A stretch of DNA of 20,829 bases from a virus: positions 1 through 20,829 of IMG/VR virus record IMGVR_UViG_3300017613_001047; one strand, 5' to 3'. Below are positions 7,702-15,027 of this stretch, piece after piece (the first letter of the stretch is position 1; every line of letters begins with the position of its first letter). Position numbers and translations under genes: made by a program. Under the pieces are notes generated by a model, which did no database searches, was not told the origin of the DNA, and saw only the letters and a list, made by a program, of their open reading frames with translations.

Positions 7702-7980
7702 CTACTTTGTTGTAAATGTATGATTGTTCCCTCTATACTGTATGCGTACATTCGGCCCTGTCTGGATTAACCAGAACTCGCCATCATTAGGGTCTGCCTT
7801 CGATGTGGTGACAAGATCTAACTCTAACCGCCCGTTAATAATGTTTTGTAAATCTATTAAAATCCTGTTGAGTTTCTGGATTTGTTTCTCATCGGATAAA
7901 TCGGTAAACGTGAAGGGTTTCTCCATCCTCGCCCCGCAAAGAACTAGAACTAATAATATAATTAATAATTTATTCCACAT
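7702..7980 (-). CDS. Small secreted-type protein in the fibre cluster (92 aa)
   Basis: Residues 1-17 (MWNKLLIILLVLVLCGA) form a signal peptide. A cysteine lies near its end, but the residue before it is Leu, so this is not a good lipobox. A polar helix follows (about 27-50, with KQIQKLNRILIDLQNIINGR, a likely coiled coil), then a short beta region (NDGEFWLIQTGPNVRIQYRG). A helix followed by a small strand-rich tip resembles short trimeric fibre parts, so it may join or cap the fibres; this is inferred. It starts inside the last codons of the 617-residue gene (11-base overlap) and is followed after 7 bases by the next fibre-type gene. Confidence 0.7.
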   Translation of the reverse strand: MWNKLLIILLVLVLCGARMEKPFTFTDLSDEKQIQKLNRILIDLQNIINGRLELDLVTTSKADPNDGEFWLIQTGPNVRIQYRGNNHTFTTK

Positions 7981-9823
7981 CCATCACGTCCGCTAACATA
8001 TGAAACCCGTATAAATGAAAGTTTTCGTTGATATCCGCGTTCTCAAACTTATACTCTATCATCCGCCCGTACCCGCTAAGTAAAGTCGTATAAAACTTGT
8101 CTCCTGTTGTCCCCCAGACACCGATATCCCATAACGCTGAATCCCATAAACTCGATGTTGATGGACTAAGGTTCTTGGCTTCACTTCCTAGCGTTGACCC
8201 GAAATCTACAGAATAACTTACAATGACTTCATCCCCTGTAGATTCTTCACCCCAAAGGAATAATTTACGGAAGTTTTTAAGTCTTGGGGAATCCCCGAAA
8301 TCGTACCATTTAGTGGTATACGCGGCATCTATCGCACCTATCGAGTAATTACTCGTTGTCGTCGGGGTAGTGGTGAACGCTGTGGCTACGGCAACACCCG
8401 TTGAGGTGTTATACACAATAACCTGTTCTTCTCCCGCCCCTGTCCCTGAGGTTATCTTGAATAAACATCCTGTCAGTTGGGTTGTGCTGAACCCAGGGGT
8501 AGAGTCTTTAATGAACTGTGCTCCTGTTATCGTGCGGGTATTGACCGTGCCTACAGATTCAACTACACCGACATATCCTGTCCCATCACCGCCGTCTGAT
8601 GTATAATCGGGGTTATCTAACCAATACACATGCGCGTCGTAGTTCCCGAAATAGGTTTTTACAACACTGGAATCTTTGATTTGACCAAACGCATTGGCGT
8701 TGATATCAGTATGTTTAGTCCATTCGCCGACCTCTGTCTGAAACTCGTAAATACTGTCGTTCTCCGTTACACCGCTTGTACTGGACGAGAGATAGTAAGA
8801 ATCCCCGTCAAACGTGCTTACGGAATATTGGATTCGTGACGAGTTGAGATTGTCGAGTGTCGGTTGGATAATCCATCCGATATCTGTAATCGTAGCGCCG
8901 TTGAATAAATATACCCTCTTATCTTCGTCAAGAAAAATAATGGCACGGCGGTTATCTTCCAAGAGGATTGTTTGTATCGAATCCCTAGCAATCGAACCGA
9001 TGTTCTCAATGACTTTATTAACGGTAAAGACATCATCCCCTCCTACAAAAGACGCTTTGTAAATCGAGTTTCTTAAGAAAGCGTAAAGGTCGCCGTATAA
9101 CTCGGCAAACCCTACAATTTCATCTCCCGCAAGTGCGCCTATATCGATATAATCCTCATCCGTCCAAGACTGTATCGTACCGACATTCGACCATCGTGCA
9201 CGCGTAGGGTACTCTGTCCCCGCCTCAACGGTATTCCCTAAAACTAAATAGTTTTTATACCATATAACCGTTTTTACTTTAGTTACGGCATCACTTAAAT
9301 CAGATAAATCTAAATCAGAGTATTCAGGGGTAGAATCTATTTTTAACGGTAAATCAGTATCGTTCGTGCAGACAGCGTAATCTAACGCGCTGATACATTG
9401 CCACTGGTTGTTCTTGCCTGTGGTGATACCCGTTACTTTATGCCCTTCAGGTGAATCAGTAACTTCCGTCCATGCTGTCCCTGAATCGTACTTTAATTTC
9501 TTCCCGACAAACGCGTAAATCCGTTCATTGCCGTTAGAATATTCCATATAGAATATCCCGTTAATCGCAGGAGAATCTATATCTAAATCGTCTAGTGTGT
9601 CATCTACCGGGTCGTACCCTCTGCGTTTCTCTAAATCAAAACTGCGGGATAATTTAACGTTTTTTAAATCCGAAGCTCGTCCGTCCTGTAATAACGGTGC
9701 GCTGGTACGTGTATCTAACCCGCGGAATCCCATAATAGTCTGGGGTGGATATCCGATTAACTTAGGGTTTTGTGCGTAACATAAAGTTGTAAACAATAAG
9801 AATACTAAACATTTACGCAACAT
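7970..9823 (-). CDS. Tail nozzle / stabilisation-type protein with signal peptide (617 aa)
   Basis: The N-terminus MLRKCLVFLLFTTLCYAQ is a clear Sec signal peptide with CYA-Q cleavage. After it, from about residue 31, comes the motif MGFRGLDTRTSAPLLQDGRA then DLKNVKLSR and KRRGYDPVDD. This is the usual opening of large beta-rich phage proteins that lie just after the head-tail adaptor (T7 gp12-like nozzle or P22 stabilisation-type proteins). Many beta-propeller-like strands follow (NGIFYMEYSNGNERIYAFVG, KNYLVLGN, FAELYGDLYAFLRNSIYKA), together with an inserted Thr-rich domain (about 420-485). The C-terminus has RLKNFRKLFLWGE and a GYGRMIEYKFEN strand. It overlaps the adaptor gene by 11 bases. 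The family role is inferred from motif and order; the signal peptide is the odd part and would not be expected in a cytoplasmic tail protein. Confidence 0.75.
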   Translation of the reverse strand: MLRKCLVFLLFTTLCYAQNPKLIGYPPQTIMGFRGLDTRTSAPLLQDGRASDLKNVKLSRSFDLEKRRGYDPVDDTLDDLDIDSPAINGIFYMEYSNGNERIYAFVGKKLKYDSGTAWTEVTDSPEGHKVTGITTGKNNQWQCISALDYAVCTNDTDLPLKIDSTPEYSDLDLSDLSDAVTKVKTVIWYKNYLVLGNTVEAGTEYPTRARWSNVGTIQSWTDEDYIDIGALAGDEIVGFAELYGDLYAFLRNSIYKASFVGGDDVFTVNKVIENIGSIARDSIQTILLEDNRRAIIFLDEDKRVYLFNGATITDIGWIIQPTLDNLNSSRIQYSVSTFDGDSYYLSSSTSGVTENDSIYEFQTEVGEWTKHTDINANAFGQIKDSSVVKTYFGNYDAHVYWLDNPDYTSDGGDGTGYVGVVESVGTVNTRTITGAQFIKDSTPGFSTTQLTGCLFKITSGTGAGEEQVIVYNTSTGVAVATAFTTTPTTTSNYSIGAIDAAYTTKWYDFGDSPRLKNFRKLFLWGEESTGDEVIVSYSVDFGSTLGSEAKNLSPSTSSLWDSALWDIGVWGTTGDKFYTTLLSGYGRMIEYKFENADINENFHLYGFHMLADVMDVE

Positions 9824-10793
9824 CGGCTGTTGACCTCCTGATATGAGGAAACTGTCTGAACCTGTGTCTTTCTAGCCTGGGGATAAAATCGCTTACCCCC
9901 CGATCAGCATTAACCATCGCTCTGACACTCGCTGAATATAACGCTTGTGTTGTGGTGAAATCGTTCTCTTTCCCTAAAAACTGGTAGACCTTGGCTAAAG
10001 TACCTAACCTTATAACATAATGCCAGTTCGGGTCGAATTGCGGGACATCGCTATCTCTAACTAATTCCCTCAAATGAGAGTAGTATTGAATGTAAATAGT
10101 CATCGCACTGCCTGGAATAGGGTATAAATCCATGACCTTGTGGATAGGGTTACGCTCTTCCTTTCCTAACGTAGTGAGTGTGGTCGCACCTGCAGTAATC
10201 GTTATCGTCCCCGTGGTGTTCTTGCTCTTGGAAACAAAGATATCTCTTGCATCAAACGTGGTGGAACCTGTAACCGTGGTCGTACCGTTTAACACATAAC
10301 TCTCTGACTGAAGAATACCGTTTACATACCCCCATATTGTTACCGCTAAATCGCTGTCGTTATCGTCGGAAGTAGAACTCGATACCACATCTATCGTGTC
10401 TGCAGTAGAAAGTTTAGTCCCTACACCGGATATTTCCCATAACCTGTAAAGTACAGGGTTCCCCGTATCAGTAGGTTCGGGCTCGTATTTGAGGAATTGT
10501 TCGTCTGTAACACGGTATATCTTGGTTGGGGATTCTCGTTGGGTGACGATAGCAACGTCTTTGATATCCCTCTCTAACACGTATTCTGATGTCGAAGCCG
10601 TGGTGGTAAAAGTAGTCTTGCGTTTTAACCATGACCATCGATGATGGATTTCTTTTCTAAACGCCCAACCTGGGGATTCAACTTCTCTTAAGGTGAGATT
10701 TATGAACTCTTCGACGAGTGACCCTATTTGCGAACTTTCTTGGCGGGTTGTGGAGAGTACGTGATCCTTTATTGCTTTGCGTGTTGACAGCAT
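9813..10793 (-). CDS. Head-tail adaptor (gp11-like tail tubular A type), 326 aa
   Basis: The N-terminus has the helical adaptor pattern: TRKAIKDHVLSTTRQE, then FINLTLREVESPGWAF, as in proteins that join the portal to the tail in short-tailed phages. A middle region (about 133-215) is Ser/Thr/Asp-rich and reads as an inserted beta-sandwich (GYVNGILQSESYVLNGTTTV, GTITITAGATT). The C-terminal third returns to adaptor-type sequence (MDLYPIPGSAMTIYIQYY, HYVIRLGTLAKVYQFLG). No signal peptide is present, in contrast to the next gene. A GAGG ribosome site lies 5 bases before the ATG. The start lies 116 bases inside the end of the O-antigen ligase-like gene. The conserved motif right after the ATG supports this start, so the overlap comes from an extended upstream gene. 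Confidence 0.8.
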   Translation of the reverse strand: MLSTRKAIKDHVLSTTRQESSQIGSLVEEFINLTLREVESPGWAFRKEIHHRWSWLKRKTTFTTTASTSEYVLERDIKDVAIVTQRESPTKIYRVTDEQFLKYEPEPTDTGNPVLYRLWEISGVGTKLSTADTIDVVSSSTSDDNDSDLAVTIWGYVNGILQSESYVLNGTTTVTGSTTFDARDIFVSKSKNTTGTITITAGATTLTTLGKEERNPIHKVMDLYPIPGSAMTIYIQYYSHLRELVRDSDVPQFDPNWHYVIRLGTLAKVYQFLGKENDFTTTQALYSASVRAMVNADRGVSDFIPRLERHRFRQFPHIRRSTADVA

Positions 10794-11931
10794 TTATTTC
10801 CTCATTTCTGATTGCATACACCGAGGCATATGCGAACATAGCGTAAATAGAAGGTAGCCAAAGGTGCGAAGTGTAATTAAAAATACAGCTGATACAAAAA
10901 CCCAACACAATAGCTTTAAGGCATATTGAAGTGTGGTCTGAAACCCTATTTTTAAAAAATGTATATATGACATTGATAATTAAAATTAACCCGATGATTC
11001 CTAGTTCAAGCGCGTAATGGTAATACTCTAAATGTAAATGCCGTAAATCAGGGAATAAGGTTTGCTTATAGATGATGTTTATCCCACCTAACCCTATCCC
11101 TGTTACTGCGTGAGATTTAAATAACGGGTAGTAATACTTCCACCACTGGATTCGCCCATGTGGGTAAAATAAATCTTTGTTTATAAGGGTTAACACGAGT
11201 AGGCTTACTACCGCTAGGGGGAGAGCTATATAGAACGCCTTCCTTCTTTTAAAGTAAAGTAGATAAGCGCCGACACATAAACTAGTAATAATACCTGAAA
11301 CAGCCACATCATTTTTGTGCTCTCCCGTTACGGTCAGTAAAATAAGGCACGTTAAGCCTAATACAAACCAGTTCTCCTTCTTCTTCTTGATGAATAGTAA
11401 CGGTATACACATAGCGAGGAATCCCGCTAGATGCGTTCCGTTCCCGATAAACCCGTTGACAGGGTTGTTCCAGTATTCATGAAATTGGGGGTGGTCTTTT
11501 AATAAGAATATGAAAAATTGGCTTAAACCGAAATATTGTAATACACACACAAATAACGTTGCGATTAACCCCCAACGCATATACTCTAAGATCTTCTCAA
11601 CCTTCTCTTTGTTCAAATATTGAACGATGAGCTTATAGAAGATAAGTAAACAAAGCAGATTGAAATAAGGGAGAAAATGTTGTAAATCATACTTCCCCTT
11701 TACCTGAGCAAGAAAACAGAATACCCCCACACTTAACCCTATCCAGCCGTGTAATAATCCGAGTGGTTTGTTTTTAAGAGTAGGTACCCCTTTATAAAAG
11801 AACGATAACGTGAATAATATAAATATCCCTGTCTGTACCCAAAACCCTTGTGCATGCCAGATATCTAACCCATAAAATATGAACGGTGCTAAATTAGTCC
11901 CTAGTATCGTGAGTACAAATATCCAGAACAT
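10678..11931 (-). CDS. O-antigen ligase/polymerase (WaaL/Wzy-type) membrane protein in phage operon
   Basis: The protein has about 11-12 hydrophobic segments spread over 380 residues. Near residues 259-315 it has the conserved block of the O-antigen ligase/polymerase family: GRIQWWKYYYPLFKS, GIGLGGINI, then HLHLEYYHYALELGIIGL. This matches the R-x(n)-W, G-x-G-x-G and H-x-E-Y-GiiGl pattern of the periplasmic loop that handles lipid-linked sugar repeats. The start is set at ATG 11931 (AAAGGG ribosome site); a TTG at 11943 in frame is weaker. The last 38 or so residues are basic, non-membrane and overlap the adaptor gene, so they may be a recent read-through extension. A phage Wzy changes O-antigen linkage in Pseudomonas phage D3 (known); here serotype conversion or exclusion of rival phages is inferred. 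Its place between head genes is unusual. Confidence 0.85.
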   Translation of the reverse strand: MFWIFVLTILGTNLAPFIFYGLDIWHAQGFWVQTGIFILFTLSFFYKGVPTLKNKPLGLLHGWIGLSVGVFCFLAQVKGKYDLQHFLPYFNLLCLLIFYKLIVQYLNKEKVEKILEYMRWGLIATLFVCVLQYFGLSQFFIFLLKDHPQFHEYWNNPVNGFIGNGTHLAGFLAMCIPLLFIKKKKENWFVLGLTCLILLTVTGEHKNDVAVSGIITSLCVGAYLLYFKRRKAFYIALPLAVVSLLVLTLINKDLFYPHGRIQWWKYYYPLFKSHAVTGIGLGGINIIYKQTLFPDLRHLHLEYYHYALELGIIGLILIINVIYTFFKNRVSDHTSICLKAIVLGFCISCIFNYTSHLWLPSIYAMFAYASVYAIRNEEINAVNTQSNKGSRTLHNPPRKFANRVTRRRVHKSHLKRS

Positions 11932-11943
11932 ATACCCTTTCAA

Positions 11944-11996
11944 AGGGGACAGCGAGGGATGAAAGGATGAAAGAACCCTCGCTTAATTTGTCCCCT
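11944..11996 (-). promoter_or_regulatory. Long RNA hairpin between decoration gene and O-antigen ligase-like gene
   Basis: AGGGGACA (11944-11951) pairs with TGTCCCCT (11989-11996), and the directly adjoining GCGAGGG (11952-11958) pairs with CCCTCGC (11976-11982). A short bulge (11984-11988) interrupts one side; the loop carries CTTTCATC twice in tandem on the minus strand. This gives about 15-16 base pairs. No run of T follows on either strand, so it is not a standard rho-independent terminator. It may be a processing or mRNA-stabilising site at the border between highly and weakly expressed genes, or part of the translation control of the membrane protein. Confidence 0.7.
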
Positions 11997-12001
11997 AACT
12001 C

Positions 12002-12487
12002 TTACTCGCAGTCTATGTTTGCTAGAACAGAACCGCCTGATGCGGTTGCTGTTGCATAACCAAACTGTAATCCCTTGTCAACCCCCGAAGAAGGACAAGA
12101 ACGCGCTGTTCCTGCTGTTCCTGAAGTACAAAGGAACGTTCCAGCTACGATGTCAGAACCGACACCGGAAGAAGGAACTGTAACAGTCGTAACTCCGTCT
12201 GTAACCATAATCCCGTCTGCTCCTACTGCTGCACCGACAAGAACTATACCAGCGACAGGGCCGGTACCAGATGTCGTTGTAACATCGACGTAATTATCGT
12301 TATCTCCTGTAGAGTCGTCCGTATCCCAGATAACAACCATACCCGCAGTCAACGTAGTTGACGAGCTACTGTTATAATAGGATGTTACTTCTCTACAAGG
12401 GCCTGCTGAAGGGTCACAGATTGTACCTGCGTATGCCACTCCTGCAACGAATAGGAGGGCAAATAAAGAAATAAGTAATTTTCTCAT
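12002..12487 (-). CDS. Head decoration (cement)-like protein with signal peptide (161 aa)
   Basis: Residues 1-20 (MRKLLISLFALLFVAGVAYA) are a near-perfect Sec signal peptide with AYA-G cleavage. The mature part is a small beta-rich domain: TLTAGMVVIWDTD, GPVAGIVLVGAAVGADGIM, TVTVPSSGVGSDIVAGTFLC and FGYATATASGGSVLANIDC. The order (storage of a value, G-I-V-L strand, G-x-V-x-V-P strand, GxxL strand, GYA strand) resembles the small capsid cement proteins that commonly follow the capsid gene. Five cysteines (TIC, GPC, FLC, RSC, IDC) would be suited to an oxidising compartment. It lies 9 bases after the capsid gene with an AAGGAGGA ribosome site, so high expression is likely. The decoration role is inferred; a secreted non-virion protein is the alternative. 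Confidence 0.7.
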   Translation of the reverse strand: MRKLLISLFALLFVAGVAYAGTICDPSAGPCREVTSYYNSSSSTTLTAGMVVIWDTDDSTGDNDNYVDVTTTSGTGPVAGIVLVGAAVGADGIMVTDGVTTVTVPSSGVGSDIVAGTFLCTSGTAGTARSCPSSGVDKGLQFGYATATASGGSVLANIDCE

Positions 12488-12496
12488 TGTTCCTCC

Positions 12497-13471
12497 TTAA
12501 GCCGTTGTGTTAGTTTGAACCCCTTGCGTTCTCCTAGACCCTGTGGTTAAATTACCGTACAAAGCCATTAATGCGGATTTCGCAAGTTGGTCATCTTTTT
12601 CTTGGAATTTGAACATTTTCATGTTCCCTTGTGCTAATACCTGCAACCATAAGCTATCAGTATCTACGAAGTACGTATTGCCCGTAGGACAATTATCATC
12701 GAAAAGTACTGGTAACGTTGTGTATTGAAGGTGTCTAAACCCTGCATCTGCAAGGTCTGTTTGAGCATATCGAATATTGCTCGTCAATCCGATCTCATAT
12801 AAACCGTAGATTGTCTTAGTCGTAAATACAGCCCGCGGGCCTCTACGCCCGTAAATTGTATTATTTAAGATATCATTCCACGCTTTTACCCCTGTATCGG
12901 ATGTATTGAAGGCCGTAATTGCCGATGTGTTGGTATAGTTGTGCCAATACGTTAATGCTGTACTAGCGGTACAATCTATCCCACCGACATTACTTTGACC
13001 AGTTGGTGTCTCATGGATTAAAAACTGTAACCCGCCGAAGTCGTTTGAGCCTGTACCATCTCCAAAAGCCTGGTCGCCCATTAACTCGGACATTGAAATC
13101 TCAGCTTCTAACCTTTTAACATCAGCAAGTTCGAGTAATCTTTCTTTATTGCCAGCGTTCATCGCTAAGTCTACATCAGACAAAACAATAGAACCCGCAG
13201 CAACTTTGATATCATACTCTGCTCTTGTGATTGCATCGGTCACGTTAAGACCAATGGTGTCCAACTTAGAATACATCGCAAATGAAGGGTTAGTTTTGTA
13301 GATAATCGGATGAGTGAATTTCCTACCACCACCAACTACTTTGATATTGCCTGCTTGTCTTAACATCCAATATAACGCATTGTTTGTTGAGATAGCATCG
13401 AATATCTCTTTACCATGATTCTGTAAAGTAGTGGTAATTAAGGTAGTAAAACTACTATTACCTACTGCCAT
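12497..13471 (-). CDS. Major capsid protein (324 aa)
   Basis: The protein follows a scaffold-type gene directly and has the length of a phage coat protein. The N-terminal helix (SFTTLITTTLQNHGKEIFDA, then ALYWMLRQAG) is followed by a loop-like VVGGGRKFTHPIIY segment, an acidic helix (KERLLELADVKRLEAEISMS), a Gly/Asp loop (GDQAFGDGTGSNDFGGLQ), and a C-terminal region with LPVLFDDNCPTGNTYFVDTD followed by FKFQEKDDQLAKSALMALYG and NLTTGSRRTQGV. This is the arrangement of HK97-fold coat proteins found in many short-tailed phages (A-domain strand with variable loop, then a closing basic strand). No signal peptide is present. Two cysteines are seen. A good ribosome site (AAGGAG) precedes the ATG. 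The protein would form the head shell in the cytoplasm. Confidence 0.88.
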   Translation of the reverse strand: MAVGNSSFTTLITTTLQNHGKEIFDAISTNNALYWMLRQAGNIKVVGGGRKFTHPIIYKTNPSFAMYSKLDTIGLNVTDAITRAEYDIKVAAGSIVLSDVDLAMNAGNKERLLELADVKRLEAEISMSELMGDQAFGDGTGSNDFGGLQFLIHETPTGQSNVGGIDCTASTALTYWHNYTNTSAITAFNTSDTGVKAWNDILNNTIYGRRGPRAVFTTKTIYGLYEIGLTSNIRYAQTDLADAGFRHLQYTTLPVLFDDNCPTGNTYFVDTDSLWLQVLAQGNMKMFKFQEKDDQLAKSALMALYGNLTTGSRRTQGVQTNTTA

Positions 13472-13482
13472 TTGCTAACTCC

Positions 13483-14196
13483 TTACAAAGTTCCATCCCA
13501 ATCTGTCTCTAACTTTTGCCGTATTTCATCCCTGTAAGACGGTGTCTCTGAGGGGATACTGGTGTCAGAGGGGACTGATGTCCGTTCAAGATTGGCTTGA
13601 ACTTTTTGTTGTGTTTTCTTTGTTGTGCTTACTTTTCCTGTTTTTTTGGCTTCCTCAATCCGTTTAGTCCCCATGACCGCCATAGTGGCTTTGTCAAGAG
13701 ACATACCCAGAGAAACATATTGCGCTATTTCTTTTTCTTCAGGGGAATTAGGTTTAACGTCACTATTCTCTTGACGGAACTGCTTTTCCTGAATACTTGC
13801 AATAGTCCTGCGTAATGCTTCGTTCTCCCGTAAGATGGGAGCAGAAAGTTCCTCACCTACTTTTTGGGCTTCTTTCCGCATCTCACCTTTGAGCTCCCTT
13901 AAGAACTCTCGGGTGGCTGGGTCTTGTGCACCGTACTTTTGGATTAAATCTATCTCTTGTTTCGTCGCGGCTGGTGCATTGGGTTGAGATAGTTTGTCCG
14001 TTAATACTTGCGCCTGCTGTCGCCATTGCTCGGCTTCTTGGGCGGCTTGGTTCTTTTGGTCGATGACCTCTTTGAACCTGTCGTACGGTATGGATTGCTC
14101 TTCCTGAACAGCTTGTTCCTCGGTTGCTTCCGATTGTTCAGTTTCCGTAGTGGACGGGTCTACAGTGTTTTCGTCCTGTATTTCTTCTACCATCAT
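13483..14196 (-). CDS. Head scaffolding protein (237 aa)
   Basis: The protein is strongly acidic at the N-terminus (VEEIQDENTVDPSTTETEQS), then almost wholly helical and charged with Gln/Glu/Lys-rich coiled coils (about 40-165: YDRFKEVIDQKNQAAQEAEQ, LRELKGEMRKEAQKVGEEL). A basic Lys/Thr-rich stretch (KTGKVSTTKKTQQKVQ) and a short helix (YRDEIRQKLETDWDG) end it; basic C-termini bind coat protein in known scaffolds. Position just before the capsid gene is classical. Two ATGs lie in tandem at 14196 and 14193 after AGGAGG; the second has the better spacing, so the real start may be one codon later. No protease motif was recognised. Confidence 0.85.
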   Translation of the reverse strand: MMVEEIQDENTVDPSTTETEQSEATEEQAVQEEQSIPYDRFKEVIDQKNQAAQEAEQWRQQAQVLTDKLSQPNAPAATKQEIDLIQKYGAQDPATREFLRELKGEMRKEAQKVGEELSAPILRENEALRRTIASIQEKQFRQENSDVKPNSPEEKEIAQYVSLGMSLDKATMAVMGTKRIEEAKKTGKVSTTKKTQQKVQANLERTSVPSDTSIPSETPSYRDEIRQKLETDWDGTL

Positions 14197-14241
14197 TCCT
14201 CCTCTTTTTACGTCATAGTGGACGTGGTTAATGGTTGGTAC

Positions 14242-14601
14242 TTACTGCAGAAAAGCAAAGACACTGGAAACATCTACTTCTGCAACCAGGTATCCGCTCA
14301 TTCTGTCCATATCAATAAGGTCTTTCTTTAATTCTAACTTGACTTTCTTTAGGTTCTTAGCGTTTTCCCCGAACTTGAAAAGTAATAAATCCACGCCTAC
14401 ACCCGCCTCGGCACCTGTTCTCTGGTTATCGGTGTTGCTTAGATAGGTGTCTTCATAAGGATGGGTGTGTTCCCTGATAGCGGTTGTTTTATAACTCGTT
14501 CCGGGCTGGTTGTAGATTTGGTTCTTTTGGGTTTCTTTTATTTCTGCAAATGCAGGGGTTGCTAAGAAAACGATTAATACTAGAATAATTAATCTTTTCA
14601 T
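14242..14601 (-). CDS. Secreted-type small protein before the scaffold (119 aa)
   Basis: Residues 1-19 (MKRLIILVLIVFLATPAFA) are a Sec signal peptide with AFA-E cleavage. The mature protein is about 100 residues: a polar region (KETQKNQIYNQPGTSYKTTA) with HTHPYEDTY, then AGVGVDLLLFKFGE, a basic helix (NLKKVKLELKKDLIDMD), and a hydrophobic end (GYLVAEVDVSSVFAFLQ). No known family was recognised. The ribosome site AAAGGAG is good. The 45 bases between it and the scaffold hold only a weak 5-base-pair inverted repeat (ACGTC/GACGT). It may be a virion surface or membrane-bound assembly part like the other leader-bearing products, but this is speculation from context. Confidence 0.72.
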   Translation of the reverse strand: MKRLIILVLIVFLATPAFAEIKETQKNQIYNQPGTSYKTTAIREHTHPYEDTYLSNTDNQRTGAEAGVGVDLLLFKFGENAKNLKKVKLELKKDLIDMDRMSGYLVAEVDVSSVFAFLQ

Positions 14602-14610
14602 TTTTCTCCT

Positions 14611-14883
14611 TTAACTTGGACTTGGTATCCTGATTTTTTTCATACTGCTTAATGCTTCCACAATTAAACCCTGGTCTTGCTTTATCTTCGTTGCTTCCTT
14701 TGAGCTTAACGTGTCCTTCAGGGATTTCATCTCTCTTATCTGTTGCTTTAACATAGATATTTCAGGGTCTTGCCTTTTCTTTTTCTTGAGATAGGCTTCT
14801 AAAAGAGTGAGCTTACGCATAAATCCCTTGTTGAGCGCATTTTGCATTTTGTTCTCTGGGATCTTTATGGTAATTGTGCTCAT
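14611..14883 (-). CDS. Helical, basic small protein of unknown function (90 aa)
   Basis: A short strand-like start (MSTITIKIPENKM) leads into two Lys-rich helices (KLTLLEAYLKKKKRQD, then MLKQQIREMKSLKDTL) and a basic end (MKKIRIPSPS). Heptad-like spacing of Leu/Met suggests a coiled coil. The start ATG overlaps the stop of the preceding 47-residue gene (ATGA). A plain recognition of family is not possible. The site in the head gene cluster suggests a head-assembly or DNA-associated role, without direct evidence. Confidence 0.6.
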   Translation of the reverse strand: MSTITIKIPENKMQNALNKGFMRKLTLLEAYLKKKKRQDPEISMLKQQIREMKSLKDTLSSKEATKIKQDQGLIVEALSSMKKIRIPSPS

Positions 14884-15023
14884 TTTAACCTGACGTTCTT
14901 ATTCGGTGTTCCTCTTTGTTTGGCATCCCCTTGAGGTTGAGGTGTGACCCTCGCTGAACCAGGTGATTTTTTGGGAGCCCTCTGAGTTCGTAAATGGTTT
15001 GGTTGGGTTTCCTTCAATTTCAT
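14880..15023 (-). CDS. Very small basic protein (47 aa)
   Basis: The frame reads MKLKETQPNHLRTQRAPKKS and ends with GTPNKNVRLK; it is rich in Lys, Arg, Pro and Gln and appears unstructured. A strong GAGGAG ribosome site lies in the last codons of the zinc-ribbon gene, and the stop overlaps the next start as ATGA, so translation is well supported. It fills an otherwise unexplained 144-base gap. Such basic linkers may bind DNA or be a loosely conserved assembly part; function is unknown. Confidence 0.65.
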   Translation of the reverse strand: MKLKETQPNHLRTQRAPKKSPGSARVTPQPQGDAKQRGTPNKNVRLK

Positions 15024-15027
15024 TTTT

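Noticed and set aside
7702-7980. Lipoprotein
   Set aside because: The leader has a Cys (VLVLCGA), but Leu before it does not fit the lipobox, so an ordinary signal peptide is more likely.
11944-11996. Rho-independent terminator
   Set aside because: The stem is strong, but neither strand has a T-run after it.
14197-14241. Promoter or terminator in the 45-base gap before the scaffold gene
   Set aside because: Only a 5-base-pair inverted repeat and the ribosome site are visible; no -35/-10 pair or T-run could be defended.
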